51,025 nt of DNA from the NCBI GenBank assembly GCA_050011315.1, contig JBEKJI010000026.1:1-51025 (forward strand), given 5' to 3'. The position numbers and the translations under genes are program-made. Below the pieces are notes generated by a model that was not told the DNA's origin, made no database searches, and saw nothing but the letters and a program-made list of their open reading frames with translations. Every line of letters starts with the position of its first letter. Within the stretch, counting starts at the first letter, position 1. This DNA is from Fen-549 sp050011315. Lineage in GTDB: Bacteria > Actinomycetota > Thermoleophilia > Gaiellales > Gaiellaceae. Of the stretch, positions 40,994-50,118 are shown in pieces.

Positions 40994-42076
40994 ATGGCCG
41001 AGAAGAACGGGCAGGAGCGGGCGCGGCTGAGCCTGGAGACGCGACTGGCCGGGCTCACGCAGCCAGCGCTCGATCGCTCGACGATCTGGCCCTACGACAA
41101 AGGCGAGATCGGCGACTTCGCTTACCAGCGCTACGACCACCCGCTTGCAGTCGAGAGCGAGCGTGTGCTCGGCGAGTTGGAAGGCGGCCGGGCGCTCCTC
41201 TTTTCCTGCGGCATGGCCGCGATCACGGGGATCCTGCTCTGTTTCTGCAAGCCGGGTGACCTGATCGCCGTTCCCAAGGGCGCCTACGTCAGCACCAGTC
41301 ATCTGATCAGCGACGAGCTCTCGCGCTTCGGCCTGCAGCTGGAGGAGTTCGACCAGACCGAGCCACCACCCGAGAAGGCTGCTCTCGTCTGGCTCGAGCC
41401 CTGCTCGAACCCGATGCTGAGCTTCCCCGACCTCGATCTCTCGATCGCCGCCGCGCACGCTCACGGAGCGCGGATCGCAGTCGATGCAACAACGCTGACG
41501 CCGGTGCTCCTGCGCCCGCTCGAGCACGGCGCCGACTTCTCGGTGCACAGCGCCACCAAGCTGCTCGGCGGTCACCACGACCTCGTGCTCGGGGTCGCCA
41601 GCTGCGCCCGCTCCGAAGACGCCGCGCGTCTGCACCAGGTGCGCAGATTGGCCGGGTTGATCGGCTCGCCCGACCCAGCCTGGTTGCTCCTGCGCAGCCT
41701 GAAGACGCTGCCGCTACGGGTGGAGCGCACCTCTGCGACGGCGCTCGACCTGGCGGAGCGGCTGCAGGAGCATCCGGCGGTCGAGCGGGTCAACTATCCG
41801 GGCCTCGGCGATGCGGTCGCGGCCAAGTACGTGAGCGCCTTCGGCCCGCTTCTCTCCTTCGTCGTCCACGGCGGCGCGGCGGCGGCCGAGAAGCTGGAAC
41901 GCTCCTGCGAGCTGATCGAGAACGCGACCAGCTTCGGCGGCGCGCGCACTACGATCGAGGCCCGCTCACGCTGGGAGGAAGAGCGCGTCCCGGCCGGACT
42001 ACTCAGGCTGAGCGCCGGGCTCGAGGATGCCGGCGACCTCTGGCGCGATCTCGAGCAGGCGCTCGGGCGCCTCTAG
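40994..42076 (+). CDS. Cys/Met metabolism PLP enzyme (cystathionine gamma-synthase-like)
   Basis: A fold-type I PLP enzyme of the cystathionine gamma-synthase/lyase family. K189 in VHSATKLLGGHHD is the Schiff-base lysine. YQRYDHPLAVESE corresponds to the substrate/PLP-binding Y-x-R-x-x-N/H-P segment, FSCGMAAITG to the cofactor loop, and IAVDATTLTPV to the PLP aspartate. It is shorter (360) than the usual 380-400 residues. The exact reaction (synthase, lyase or a related gamma-elimination) cannot be fixed. It starts 18 bases after the cyclase gene and overlaps the end of the convergent kinase-like gene by 4 bases. Confidence 0.87.
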   Translation: MAEKNGQERARLSLETRLAGLTQPALDRSTIWPYDKGEIGDFAYQRYDHPLAVESERVLGELEGGRALLFSCGMAAITGILLCFCKPGDLIAVPKGAYVSTSHLISDELSRFGLQLEEFDQTEPPPEKAALVWLEPCSNPMLSFPDLDLSIAAAHAHGARIAVDATTLTPVLLRPLEHGADFSVHSATKLLGGHHDLVLGVASCARSEDAARLHQVRRLAGLIGSPDPAWLLLRSLKTLPLRVERTSATALDLAERLQEHPAVERVNYPGLGDAVAAKYVSAFGPLLSFVVHGGAAAAEKLERSCELIENATSFGGARTTIEARSRWEEERVPAGLLRLSAGLEDAGDLWRDLEQALGRL

Positions 42077-42633
42077 AGCTTCTTGCCGCCGTTCCCGATC
42101 CTGGGAACGGGCTGGAGATCCGCTTCCTCCATGCCTCTCAGCTGCGGCTCGAGCGAGATCCTCTCCAGGTTCTCGGAGGCCTCGATGATCGTCTGGAGGA
42201 GCTGCTCGCGCTTCTCCTCGTCGCCGCGCCGCGCCCTCAGCGTCCGCGCCGCGCCCTCGATCATCATCAGTGGGTTGGCAATGCGATGGCGAAGCAGGCT
42301 CGCGTAGTCGCTGCGAGCGCGCTCGTACTCGCGCGCCCGCAGCTCCGCCTCGTCCACCGTCTGCAGCGCGCCCCGCACCAGCCGGCGCACATAGATGAGC
42401 AATCCGACCAGTACGACCAGATCGATCACGATCAGGACTGCGTCCAGAGTCGGGTTGTACCCGAGTAGAAGATCGGGACGGTTGAGCGCCACCAGGCCGT
42501 CGAGGAAGAAGAAGGCAATCAAGAGCAAGGCGACCCGCGGGAATCCTCGCCGGAGCCTTATCAGCTCGACGGCCACCGCGATTGCGATCGCGATCTGCGT
42601 CGAGCCCGCGATCAGGTTCACCCAGCCGGACAT
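42073..42633 (-). CDS. Histidine-kinase-like membrane protein without ATPase domain
   Basis: Three membrane helices (about 5-25, 33-50, 63-83) are followed by a coiled-coil and a dimerisation/phosphoacceptor helix. The H-box LLRHRIANPLMMIEG contains H116. The protein then stops at 186 residues, with no N, G1, F or G2 boxes of a HATPase domain. It could be phosphorylated in trans or act as a DHp-type scaffold, or it could be a truncated kinase. The end is not obviously a frameshift, because the downstream bases belong to the convergent gene. Confidence 0.75.
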   Translation of the reverse strand: MSGWVNLIAGSTQIAIAIAVAVELIRLRRGFPRVALLLIAFFFLDGLVALNRPDLLLGYNPTLDAVLIVIDLVVLVGLLIYVRRLVRGALQTVDEAELRAREYERARSDYASLLRHRIANPLMMIEGAARTLRARRGDEEKREQLLQTIIEASENLERISLEPQLRGMEEADLQPVPRIGNGGKKL

Positions 42634-42690
42634 GCCTGTCTCCAGGGTAGCTTCGAGGCGTGGGTCTAAGCGATTCCTTCACGAACGCCT

Positions 42691-42712
42691 AAAGAAAAAC
42701 CGCCGGGTAAAA
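42691..42712 (-). terminator. U-rich tract after tRNA-Thr
   Basis: On the minus strand the tRNA end is followed by TTTTACCCGGCGG and then TTTTTCTTT. The CCGG of the acceptor end and CCCGG can form a weak stem. This is a plausible termination zone for the tRNA transcript. Confidence 0.4.
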
Positions 42713-42785
42713 AGCCGGAGGTCGGACTCGAACCGACGACCTAGCGCTTACAAGGCGCTTGCTCTACCAGCTGAGCTACTCCGGC
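42713..42785 (-). tRNA. tRNA-Thr (anticodon TGT)
   Basis: The 73-base gene folds as a complete cloverleaf. The acceptor stem GCCGGAG/CTCCGGC and D stem GCTC/GAGC pair fully. The anticodon stem AGCGC/GCGCT encloses loop CTTGTAA with anticodon TGT, and the T stem GTCGG/CCGAC encloses loop TTCGAGT. The discriminator is T, and CCA is not encoded. It reads threonine codon ACA (and others by wobble). A perfect hairpin carrying the same acceptor sequence lies 31 bases upstream. Confidence 0.97.
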
Positions 42786-43283
42786 GAGGTTGCAGTCTGG
42801 AGCGTAGCTTCCATAGCCGGAGAAAGTCTGACGACTTTCTCCGGCGGATCTATTCAAACGCTGAGCGCGCCTGGCGGCGCTTGCTCAGCGGCTGCTCCTA
42901 TTAGCGCCGCGAGAAGGGCCGGATTGTCTTGTGGGGTCCGGTTTGTGTGGAAGAGGGCCGGAGTGTGCCGCAGCCGCTCATGTCGGCTGCGGCGGCATCG
43001 AGTGAATCGTCTCGCTTCGCGATTGATCCACTCGAAAGGCTTGTGTAGGAGAGCTACGCGCGGGCCTCTAGCGCCCACTCCGCGTTGAGGGCCGCGCTGC
43101 CGCCGCGACCGGCATGACGGGCGCGGCTAAAAACCGCAGGTCCCCAACTGAAGACGAACCGCGCAAGACAACCCGAGTTTCGTTACGACACGCAAGCTAG
43201 GAGCAGAAAGCTGAGCGAGCGCCGTTAGGCGCGCTCAGCGCCGAGTTACTCCGCGGCCGGAAATCGAAGATTTCCGGCCGTTA
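42786..43283. other. Gene-free spacer with an array of perfect stem-loops
   Basis: No convincing gene is present in these 498 bases. Stem-loops, in order, are: 42816-42845 (12 bp perfect), 42859-42890 (8 bp plus inner stem), 42967-42993 (10 bp perfect), 42998-43035 (7 bp plus 5 bp), 43211-43238 (6 bp plus 5 bp) and 43254-43280 (12 bp perfect, just after the sigH stop). The stems differ in sequence. The last may serve as the sigH terminator, although no U tract follows. Confidence 0.7.
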
Positions 43284-43958
43284 TTAGAGCAGCACTTCGC
43301 GCGAGCGCTGGTGCGCGAGGATCTTGCGCTTGACCCGCTGCAGCGCGTTGTCGATCGTCTTGGTGTCGCAGCCCAGCTCCGCGGCCATCTGCTCGTAGGA
43401 GGAGCCCTCCAGATAGAGTCGGAGCGCGTCGGCCTCCAGCTGCGAGAGCCCCGAGCCGAGGCAGAAGACGAGGCTTTGAAGCTCCTCGGTCGAGACGACG
43501 CAAACGGACGGATCGTCGACGCTCGGGCCGGGCAGGGCGTCTCCGAGCGTGCACTCGCTGTCGGAGTCCTGGCCGGCCGGGGTCTGGCTGAAGGAAACGT
43601 AGGTGTTGAGCGGCGCGTGCTTGAAGCGGGTGGCGGTCTTGATCGCGGTGATGATCTGGCGCGTCACGCAGAGCTCGGCGAAGGAGCGGAAGGAGGTCTC
43701 CTTGTCGGCGCGGAAGTCGCGTACGGCCTTATAGAGGCCGATACGGCCCTCCTGGACGAGGTCTTCCGACTCGCCGCCGGCAAGGAAGTAGGAACTCGCC
43801 TTCAGGCGCACGAAACCGTCGTAGCGGCGCAGGATCGTGTCCAGCGCGGCCGAGCTGCCGTTGCGAGCCTTGAGAACGAGCTGTAGGTCTTCGAGCTCCC
43901 GCTGCGCCCTCTGAGGCTGGTAACCATGCCCTTCGCGCCGTGCCGGTTGTGCTGCCAT
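43284..43958 (-). CDS. sigH: RNA polymerase sigma factor, SigH (sigma-30) type
   Basis: This is a sigma-70 family factor with region 2 (LVQEGRIGLYKAVRDF, then TSFRSFAELCVTRQII) and region 4 (LSQLEADALRLYLEG, YEQMAAELGCDTKTIDNAL, VKRKI). It matches the SigH/Spo0H group, and the neighbouring yacP-like, rlmB and cysS genes reproduce the order found around sigH in Bacillus. The long non-conserved linker (about 120-165) is acidic. The ATG at 43958 gives 224 residues, with GAGGAG close before it; the frame is open up to 44096 but has no family resemblance there. A promoter at 44020-44048 and an SOS-like box at 44104-44117 lie upstream. Confidence 0.88.
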   Translation of the reverse strand: MAAQPARREGHGYQPQRAQRELEDLQLVLKARNGSSAALDTILRRYDGFVRLKASSYFLAGGESEDLVQEGRIGLYKAVRDFRADKETSFRSFAELCVTRQIITAIKTATRFKHAPLNTYVSFSQTPAGQDSDSECTLGDALPGPSVDDPSVCVVSTEELQSLVFCLGSGLSQLEADALRLYLEGSSYEQMAAELGCDTKTIDNALQRVKRKILAHQRSREVLL

Positions 43959-44019
43959 CTCTCCTCGATCCCTGTTCTCGTGCCGCGTCCGGTAGAAAAC
44001 GCGTAATTTGATGCGCCCG

Positions 44020-44048
44020 ACCTTAGCAGTGGTCCCAGGGAAATACAA
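44020..44048 (-). promoter_or_regulatory. Predicted housekeeping promoter for sigH
   Basis: On the minus strand TTGTAT (44043-44048) and TAAGGT (44020-44025) are separated by 17 bases, fitting the TTGnnn/TAnnnT pattern of actinobacterial primary sigma factors. The -10 element lies 61 bases upstream of the sigH ATG. Confidence 0.5.
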
Positions 44049-44103
44049 GTCTTTTGCGGTGGACCCGAAAACCGGACCATTTTGCACAGGACCCAACGGT
44101 TAG

Positions 44104-44117
44104 CGAACGTGTGTTCG
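44104..44117. promoter_or_regulatory. SOS (LexA) box-like palindrome
   Basis: CGAACGTGTGTTCG matches the Gram-positive LexA consensus CGAAC-N4-GTTCG exactly, and the palindrome extends two further bases on each side (AGCGAAC..GTTCGCT). It lies between the yacP-like stop and the sigH promoter, about 145 bases upstream of the sigH start. No gene on the plus strand could use it. Confidence 0.6.
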
Positions 44118-44210
44118 CTTCGGAAATACCATCTCTCCCATTTCGCCTTTGTTACGCCTAGCCGGTGAGCGTTCAATTGCGCCGTAAAACCGACCGCTCG
44201 CGCACCGCGC

Positions 44211-44717
44211 CTATTCCTCGCCGCGGCGCATACGCTCGAGCTTGGCGCGGGTCTTCGAGTCGAGGCGATCTTCGATCGCCATGCGCGGCGGGGGCGGGAG
44301 CCTCGTCTCGCCGAGCTCCTCGAGGAAGAGCTGCGAAGAGCGCTTGTCGACCTGGCGGCCGCTGGTCTCGCGCACGGTCAGGTCGGAGGAGACGAGGCAG
44401 ACTCGCTCGTGCTCGCGCAGCTCGGCAGCCAGGCGCTCGAGCACGAAGTCGGCCTCCTCGGCGAAGCGCACCTCGAGCGGGCCGATCGTGTGCGTGTCGC
44501 CCGAGCCGTCGAAGACGACGACGCCGCGGGCGCCCTTCAAGGCGACGAAGCTGGCCAGCTTGTCCTCGAGCTCGGGAGGGTCGATGAACTTGCCCGCGTA
44601 GAGGAGGTTGTGACCGTCGAAGAGGTAGAAGGTGGGCTCGGGGGCGTCGACGCGCGACGTCTGCCTCTCGCGAGGAGGGATACTCGGACGAGTCTTAGGG
44701 CGGCGCTTACCCGCCAC
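44211..44717 (-). CDS. NYN-domain (PIN-like) nuclease, YacP-like
   Basis: The 168-residue product has the NYN/PIN-like acidic residues: D34 in FDGHNLLYA, D69 in VVFDGSG, D89 in EEADFVLERL and D110 in VSSDLTVRE. The family includes YacP (Rae1), which cleaves mRNA on the ribosome in Bacillus. Gene order rlmB-yacP-sigH is the same as there, supporting orthology. The start overlaps the rlmB stop by 11 bases. Its N-terminal 28 residues are basic and probably disordered. Confidence 0.82.
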   Translation of the reverse strand: MAGKRRPKTRPSIPPRERQTSRVDAPEPTFYLFDGHNLLYAGKFIDPPELEDKLASFVALKGARGVVVFDGSGDTHTIGPLEVRFAEEADFVLERLAAELREHERVCLVSSDLTVRETSGRQVDKRSSQLFLEELGETRLPPPPRMAIEDRLDSKTRAKLERMRRGEE

Positions 44718-45417
44718 GTTGTCTCCGCGCTTCGTAGAGGAGCAAGGCCGCCGCCACGCCGACGTTCAGCGACTCGATCTCACCAATAAGAGGAATCGCC
44801 AGCGCGTCATCGCAGCGCCGGCGCACGAGCGGGCGCAGCCCCGTCTTCTCGGCGCCAAAGACGAGCGCGACGCCGCCGGAGAGATCGGCCTGCCAGTACG
44901 ACTTCTCGGCATGCCCGTCGGCGGCGTAGATCCAGAGGTCGGCGCGCTTGATCTCCTCGAGATAGCGGGCCAGGTTGGTTACGACGGCGATCGGAATCTG
45001 CTCGACCGCCCCGGCCGAGGCGCGGCAGACCTCGGCGGTGACCCGTGCCGAGCCGTGCGCGGGGACGACCAGGCCGGTCGCGCCTGCTCCGGCCGCCGCG
45101 CGGGCGACGGCGCCGAGGTTGCGCGGGTTGGTGACCTGGTCGAGACAGGCGAGAAGCGGCTCGTCCGCTCGCGCCAGCTCGTAGGCGTCGGCGTAACGGT
45201 AGGGCTCGACCCAGGCTATGAAGCCCTGGTGCTCGCGCGTCTGCGCCGCCTGCGAGAGCTCGCGCTCGGGCTTGACCTGGACGCGCGGCGCACCCGGCTC
45301 CGAGAGCCAGGGCTCGTGCTCGCCAGCGCGACCTGTCACCCACAGCTCCAGCACCTGGCGCGGACCGCGAACCGCCTCGCGCACCGCGTTGCGACCGTAG
45401 ACGAACTCGCGCACCAC
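44707..45417 (-). CDS. rlmB: 23S rRNA 2'-O-methyltransferase RlmB (TrmH/SpoU family)
   Basis: A SPOUT methyltransferase of 236 residues. An N-terminal substrate-binding region (YGRNAVREAVRG) is followed by motif 1 (DQVTNPRNLGAVARAA), motif 2 (ALVFGAEKTGLRP) and motif 3 (IPLIGEIESLNVGVAAALLLYE). RlmB methylates G2251 in E. coli 23S rRNA. A tRNA-modifying TrmH is an alternative, but length and gene order favour RlmB. It starts 4 bases after the cysS stop and overlaps the yacP-like gene. Confidence 0.9.
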   Translation of the reverse strand: MVREFVYGRNAVREAVRGPRQVLELWVTGRAGEHEPWLSEPGAPRVQVKPERELSQAAQTREHQGFIAWVEPYRYADAYELARADEPLLACLDQVTNPRNLGAVARAAAGAGATGLVVPAHGSARVTAEVCRASAGAVEQIPIAVVTNLARYLEEIKRADLWIYAADGHAEKSYWQADLSGGVALVFGAEKTGLRPLVRRRCDDALAIPLIGEIESLNVGVAAALLLYEARRQRGG

Positions 45418-45421
45418 GGCT

Positions 45422-46708
<1,287 letters not shown>

Positions 46709-47282
46709 CTGTGCTCCGTTGTATACCCGAGAGGCCGGAGCGGCGCTGGCGGCGGCCGTGCCAGTTCCAATCAGTAGATGACAAGGCTGGAGTGGTTGGC
46801 ACGGTCTTGGCGCATTCGCGGGCGCTTATTACGCATCCAGGCAGCTGCCGTGTCGCGACCCCGCGGACGGGTGGTTAAGGGCGGGGGCGGCGTAACGTGG
46901 TGCCGTCACACGCCCAGTCGGCGGATCTTCATTCCGCTTGACGCTCATAGGCGGGGGCGGCGGAACGTGATGCCTCAGGAGAAGAGACGTGTTCCAAAGT
47001 CGGCTCAGAATCGGCACACCGAGGCGCGTTTCCCGCCTCGAAAAGACGGTACTTTGAACCGACCCCGCGGGCGGGTGGTTCGGTGGCGGGCGGCGGAAAG
47101 AAGTGCCTGCGATCACGTAGTGCTATCCCGGCCAGAGCTTCGACACCACGGTTTCGTAGGCGCGTCGCCCCGTATTCGTTCCGCTCTGCGCAGCCGAAAG
47201 TATGCGGGTTCCTCCGATTTCGATTTCGTTCTCGCTCGCCGAAGATGGGCTCGGCGCGTGTCGAGCAGGAAAGGAAGATCGA
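46709..47282. other. Gene-free spacer upstream of cysS with repeat material
   Basis: These 574 bases contain the cysS promoter region at the left, dispersed repeat blocks at 46857-47110, and an unremarkable segment leading to the small gene at 47283. No T-box specifier or antiterminator sequence was seen before cysS. No gene is supported here. Confidence 0.65.
46857..47110 (+). repeat. Dispersed intergenic repeat, divergent copy with internal duplication
   Basis: CGCCCAGTCGGCGgaTCTTCAT (46911-46932) continues into TCCGCTTGACGCTC and aligns with 30068-30093. The block GACCCCGCGGaCGGGTGGTT (46857-46876) recurs as GACCCCGCGGGCGGGTGGTT at 47061-47080, each followed by a G-rich GGCGG run. This resembles the ACGCCCCGTGGG part of the long copies. 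It is degraded or a distinct subfamily. Confidence 0.6.
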
Positions 47283-47492
47283 ATGCGGTTTGAGTTCAAT
47301 GCGGTGCCGGGAAGCCCGGAGGAGCTTCAACGGCGACTGGCGGCGCTTGCCTGTGAGCGTCAGCGGCTTCGTGAATCGGTCGATGCCCGCGAATCGCTCG
47401 AGCGCAACAGGCTCGAGATCGTGCGCCATCAGTCCGAGCTCTCGCACGCTCTGGTCAGGCGTTACCTTCACTCGGCTCAGTCCGCGGCCTGA
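47283..47492 (+). CDS. Small coiled-coil protein of unknown function
   Basis: The 69-residue product (start MRFEFNAVPGSPEEL) is almost entirely charged helix with a heptad-like pattern through the middle (LQRRLAALACERQRLRE, then LERNRLEIVRHQSEL), suggesting a coiled coil. AAGGAAG sits 5 bases before the ATG. The frame is open further upstream to 47202, but the internal ATG with the ribosome site is preferred. The gene ends 8 bases before the convergent CapA-family stop. I do not recognise the family. Confidence 0.55.
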   Translation: MRFEFNAVPGSPEELQRRLAALACERQRLRESVDARESLERNRLEIVRHQSELSHALVRRYLHSAQSAA

Positions 47493-47500
47493 GCGCCGCC

Positions 47501-48730
47501 TCAAGGCCTCAGGTTCGTGCAGCTGCGCAGGCTGCGCCAGCTCGAGATCGCGGCGGCGCGGGCGCTGCCGGTGCGCGGTGTGGGCGAGCCGTTGACGATC
47601 GTCGCCGGAACCCAGGAGTAGCGGTCGATGCGGCGGCCGGTGACGGTCACCTCGATCACGCCCGTGGTGGTGCTGGCGGTGCTGCCCTGCGAGTACCAGA
47701 CGAAGTTGCCGAGACCGTAGTCGACGAACGCCTTGCCGAGCATGCCGGCGCCCTGCTGTTGGTGGGCGTGCGAGCCAACAACGATGTCGGCACCGGCCGC
47801 GATCAGGCTGCGGACGATGCTGATTTGCATACTGTCGGGGCAGGGGTGCCGCTCCTCGCCGAAGTGAAGGTAGACGACGACGGTGTCTGACTCCTTGCGC
47901 GCGGCCCTGACCGCGGCGGTGAGACGCCCGACCTGATAGGCCGAGGCAATCCCGGGCTTGCCAGGACCGGCCGTCCAGAGCGAGACGAGGTTGGCGTCGA
48001 TCACCTGCGAGGCGGCGAGGATCGAGATCCGCTGTCCCTTGATCGTGATCCTGTAGGGCGCGTACGCCTGGGCGGCGTCGAGGCCGCCACCGACGAGCGG
48101 GAAGTGGTAGCGCTTGGCATAGCGGAGGGTGTCGAGCAGCGAGGTGATGCCATAGTCGACGCCGTGGTTGTTGGCGATCGTGGCCACGTCCACGCCGCCC
48201 GATTTGAGCGCCTGGAAGGCCGTCGGCGGCGCCCGGAACGTGTACTCCTTGCCGGGCGTAGGCGAGCCACCGTAGCTGACCGTGGTCTCGAGATTGACCA
48301 TGGCGAGATCGGCGCGGCGGAGCACCGGGGCGATCGGGGCGAAGGGAAGGGACGAACCGGCATCGAGCCTCGACCTGACGATGCCCTCGAAGTGAACGTC
48401 GCCGCCGAAGGCGAGCGTGACGGCGCGACCGCTCCCGAGCCGTCCGCGCGGATTCTCGTCGGGCTTGTTCGTCGTGGTCGTCGTCTGAGTCGTAGCGGTC
48501 TCGCTCGTGCTGGTCTGGCTCGTGGTCGTGCCGGTCGAGGACGAGTCGGCCGAAGACGAGTCGGTGCCGAGCGCGCCCCGATCCGCACGGGCGCCGTTGA
48601 TGGTCAGTCCGGCAAAGAGGCCCGCCGCCGCCAGCGCGAGGAAGGCGAGCGCACCGATACGCCGACGCCGAATGCGCCTGCGCCTGGCCTCGCGCCGCTG
48701 CCGGCGCTCCTCGGGCGTCAGCGACGACAC
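47501..48730 (-). CDS. CapA-family (PGA_cap) metallophosphatase-like membrane protein
   Basis: A very basic cytoplasmic start (RRQRREARRRRIRRRR) precedes a membrane helix (about 25-46). A Ser/Thr-rich linker (56-92) follows, then the PGA_cap domain: FGGDVHFEG (105-113), MVNLETTVS, TIANNHGVDYG, VVGSHAHQQQG and DYGLGNFVW. The domain is related to calcineurin-like phosphoesterases and occurs in poly-gamma-glutamate capsule proteins, but without capB/capC nearby a capsule role is not shown. The start is GTG 48730. The last 30 residues, with one cysteine, are outside the domain. Confidence 0.87.
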   Translation of the reverse strand: MSSLTPEERRQRREARRRRIRRRRIGALAFLALAAAGLFAGLTINGARADRGALGTDSSSADSSSTGTTTSQTSTSETATTQTTTTTNKPDENPRGRLGSGRAVTLAFGGDVHFEGIVRSRLDAGSSLPFAPIAPVLRRADLAMVNLETTVSYGGSPTPGKEYTFRAPPTAFQALKSGGVDVATIANNHGVDYGITSLLDTLRYAKRYHFPLVGGGLDAAQAYAPYRITIKGQRISILAASQVIDANLVSLWTAGPGKPGIASAYQVGRLTAAVRAARKESDTVVVYLHFGEERHPCPDSMQISIVRSLIAAGADIVVGSHAHQQQGAGMLGKAFVDYGLGNFVWYSQGSTASTTTGVIEVTVTGRRIDRYSWVPATIVNGSPTPRTGSARAAAISSWRSLRSCTNLRP

Positions 48731-49206
48731 CGGGATGAGCCGGCGTTAGGGATGGGGATGGGCATCTGAGCCGTCATGAAAACCTCGAGCTCGTAAAGAG
48801 CGGTTCGCACAAGGTAGTACGAGACGCGACAGCCTGCCTCCTCCATCTCGCTTCCTCGGCCGGCGGCTCCTCCCGGCTGGCGGAGCCGGCCTCCGGATCC
48901 GCCCGACACCGCTGGCGGCACGATCCTCTCCGAGCCCGTGCGTCCACAGTGTTCTCTTCGGGCTCGCACCGCCAGCGACCCGCCAGAGACGCGAGAGGCG
49001 CTGGGTTCGAACCCGCCTGGCTCCAAAGCCCTGTTTTCCGGGGTAAACACGGACAACTAACCGTCGACGTCCAAACCCCGACCTCTGCGGTCGGAGGTCT
49101 CTGTTTGTCAACTCCCATCTTTCGGCGCTCGACGAGCGCCCGGCGGCGGGAGGACCCCCACCTTTTCGACGCGGGGTCCTCTCGCCTGGACGGGCCGGCC
49201 GATCGG
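48731..49206. other. Gene-free, stem-loop-rich spacer
   Basis: No gene is supported in these 476 bases. The largest structure is at 48910-48977, where CGCTGGCGG pairs with CCGCCAGCG and encloses GAGCCCG/CGGGCTC. Other hairpins are GGCGCTC-GAC-GAGCGCC (49124-49140) and AGGACCCC/GGGGTCCT (49151-49180), the latter placed to terminate the propeller gene. A T-arm-like string lies at 49000-49025 but no tRNA can be folded. Confidence 0.6.
49151..49180 (-). terminator. Stem-loop after the propeller gene
   Basis: AGGACCCC (49151-49158) pairs perfectly with GGGGTCCT (49173-49180) around a 14-base loop, 26 bases after the propeller gene stop. No T run follows, so this is at best a non-canonical terminator. 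Confidence 0.4.
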
Positions 49207-50118
49207 TCAGTGGATGCTCAGCTCCGTCACCGAGTCGCCGCTGTTGTTGCCGACCCAGATGTGGCTGCCGTCGAACGCCACCCCGTTGGGCCCGTTGAAC
49301 CCGTAGGAGCCGCCCGAGAGCGTCCGTACCCAGGAGCCGTCGCTGGCGTTCAGCTCCGTCACCGAGCTGCCGCTGTAATTGGTGACCCAGATGTGGCTGC
49401 CGTCGAACGCCACCCCTTCGGGGTAGTTGAACCCGTAGGAGCCGGCCGACAGCGTCCGCACCCAGGAGCCGTCGCTGGCCTTGATCTCCGTCACCGAGTT
49501 GCCGTTGCAATTGGTGACCCAGATGTGGCTGCCGTCGAACGCCACCCCGTTGGGCCAGTTGAACCCGTAGGAGACGTCCGAGAGCGTCTGCACCCAGGAG
49601 CCGTCGCTGGCGTTGAGCTCCGTCACCGAGTTGCCTAAGTAATTGGCGACCCAGATGTGGCTGCCGTCGAACGCCACCCCGTTGGGGTTGGTGAACCCGT
49701 AGGAGCCGCCCGAGAGCGTCTGTACCCAGGAGCCGTCGCCGGCGTTCAGCTCCGTCACCGAGTTGCCGTTGTTGTTGGCGACCCAGATGTGGCTGCCGTC
49801 GAACGCCACCCCGTTGGGGTAGTTGAACCCGTAGGAGCCGCCCGAGAGCGTCTGTACCCAGGAGCCGTCGCTGGCGTTCAGCTCCGTCACCGAGTTGCCG
49901 TTCGTCGTGTTGGCGACCCAGATGTGGCTGCCGTCGAACGCCACCGCCTTCGGCCAGTTGAACCCGTAGGAGCCGCCCGAGAGCGTCTGCACCCAGGAGC
50001 CGTCGCTGGCCTTGAGCTCCGTCACCGAGTTGCCGAAGAAATTGGTGACCCAGATGTGGCTGCCGTCGAACGCCACCCCGTAGGGGCTGTGGAACCCGTA
50101 AGAGCCGCCGGCGAAGTT
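49207..50118 (-). repeat. Near-identical 132-138 bp tandem coding repeats
   Basis: The string CTCCGTCACCGAGTTGCC and close variants recur at about 49211, 49348, 49486, 49618, 49750, 49887 and 50017. Each unit encodes one propeller blade. DNA identity between units is high even at synonymous positions, pointing to recent duplication or gene conversion. Confidence 0.9.

Noticed and set aside
46709..46860. T-box riboswitch in front of cysS
   Set aside because: No T-box antiterminator sequence or terminator is visible in the leader.
49000..49025. Possible tRNA or tmRNA 3' end
   Set aside because: The T stem does not pair on the plus strand, has a mismatch on the minus strand, and no acceptor 5' arm or tag reading frame is found.
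49207..50118. Regular 132-138 bp repeats that could suggest a CRISPR or satellite array
   Set aside because: They are in frame within one long coding sequence and encode propeller blades; no short repeat-spacer pattern exists.
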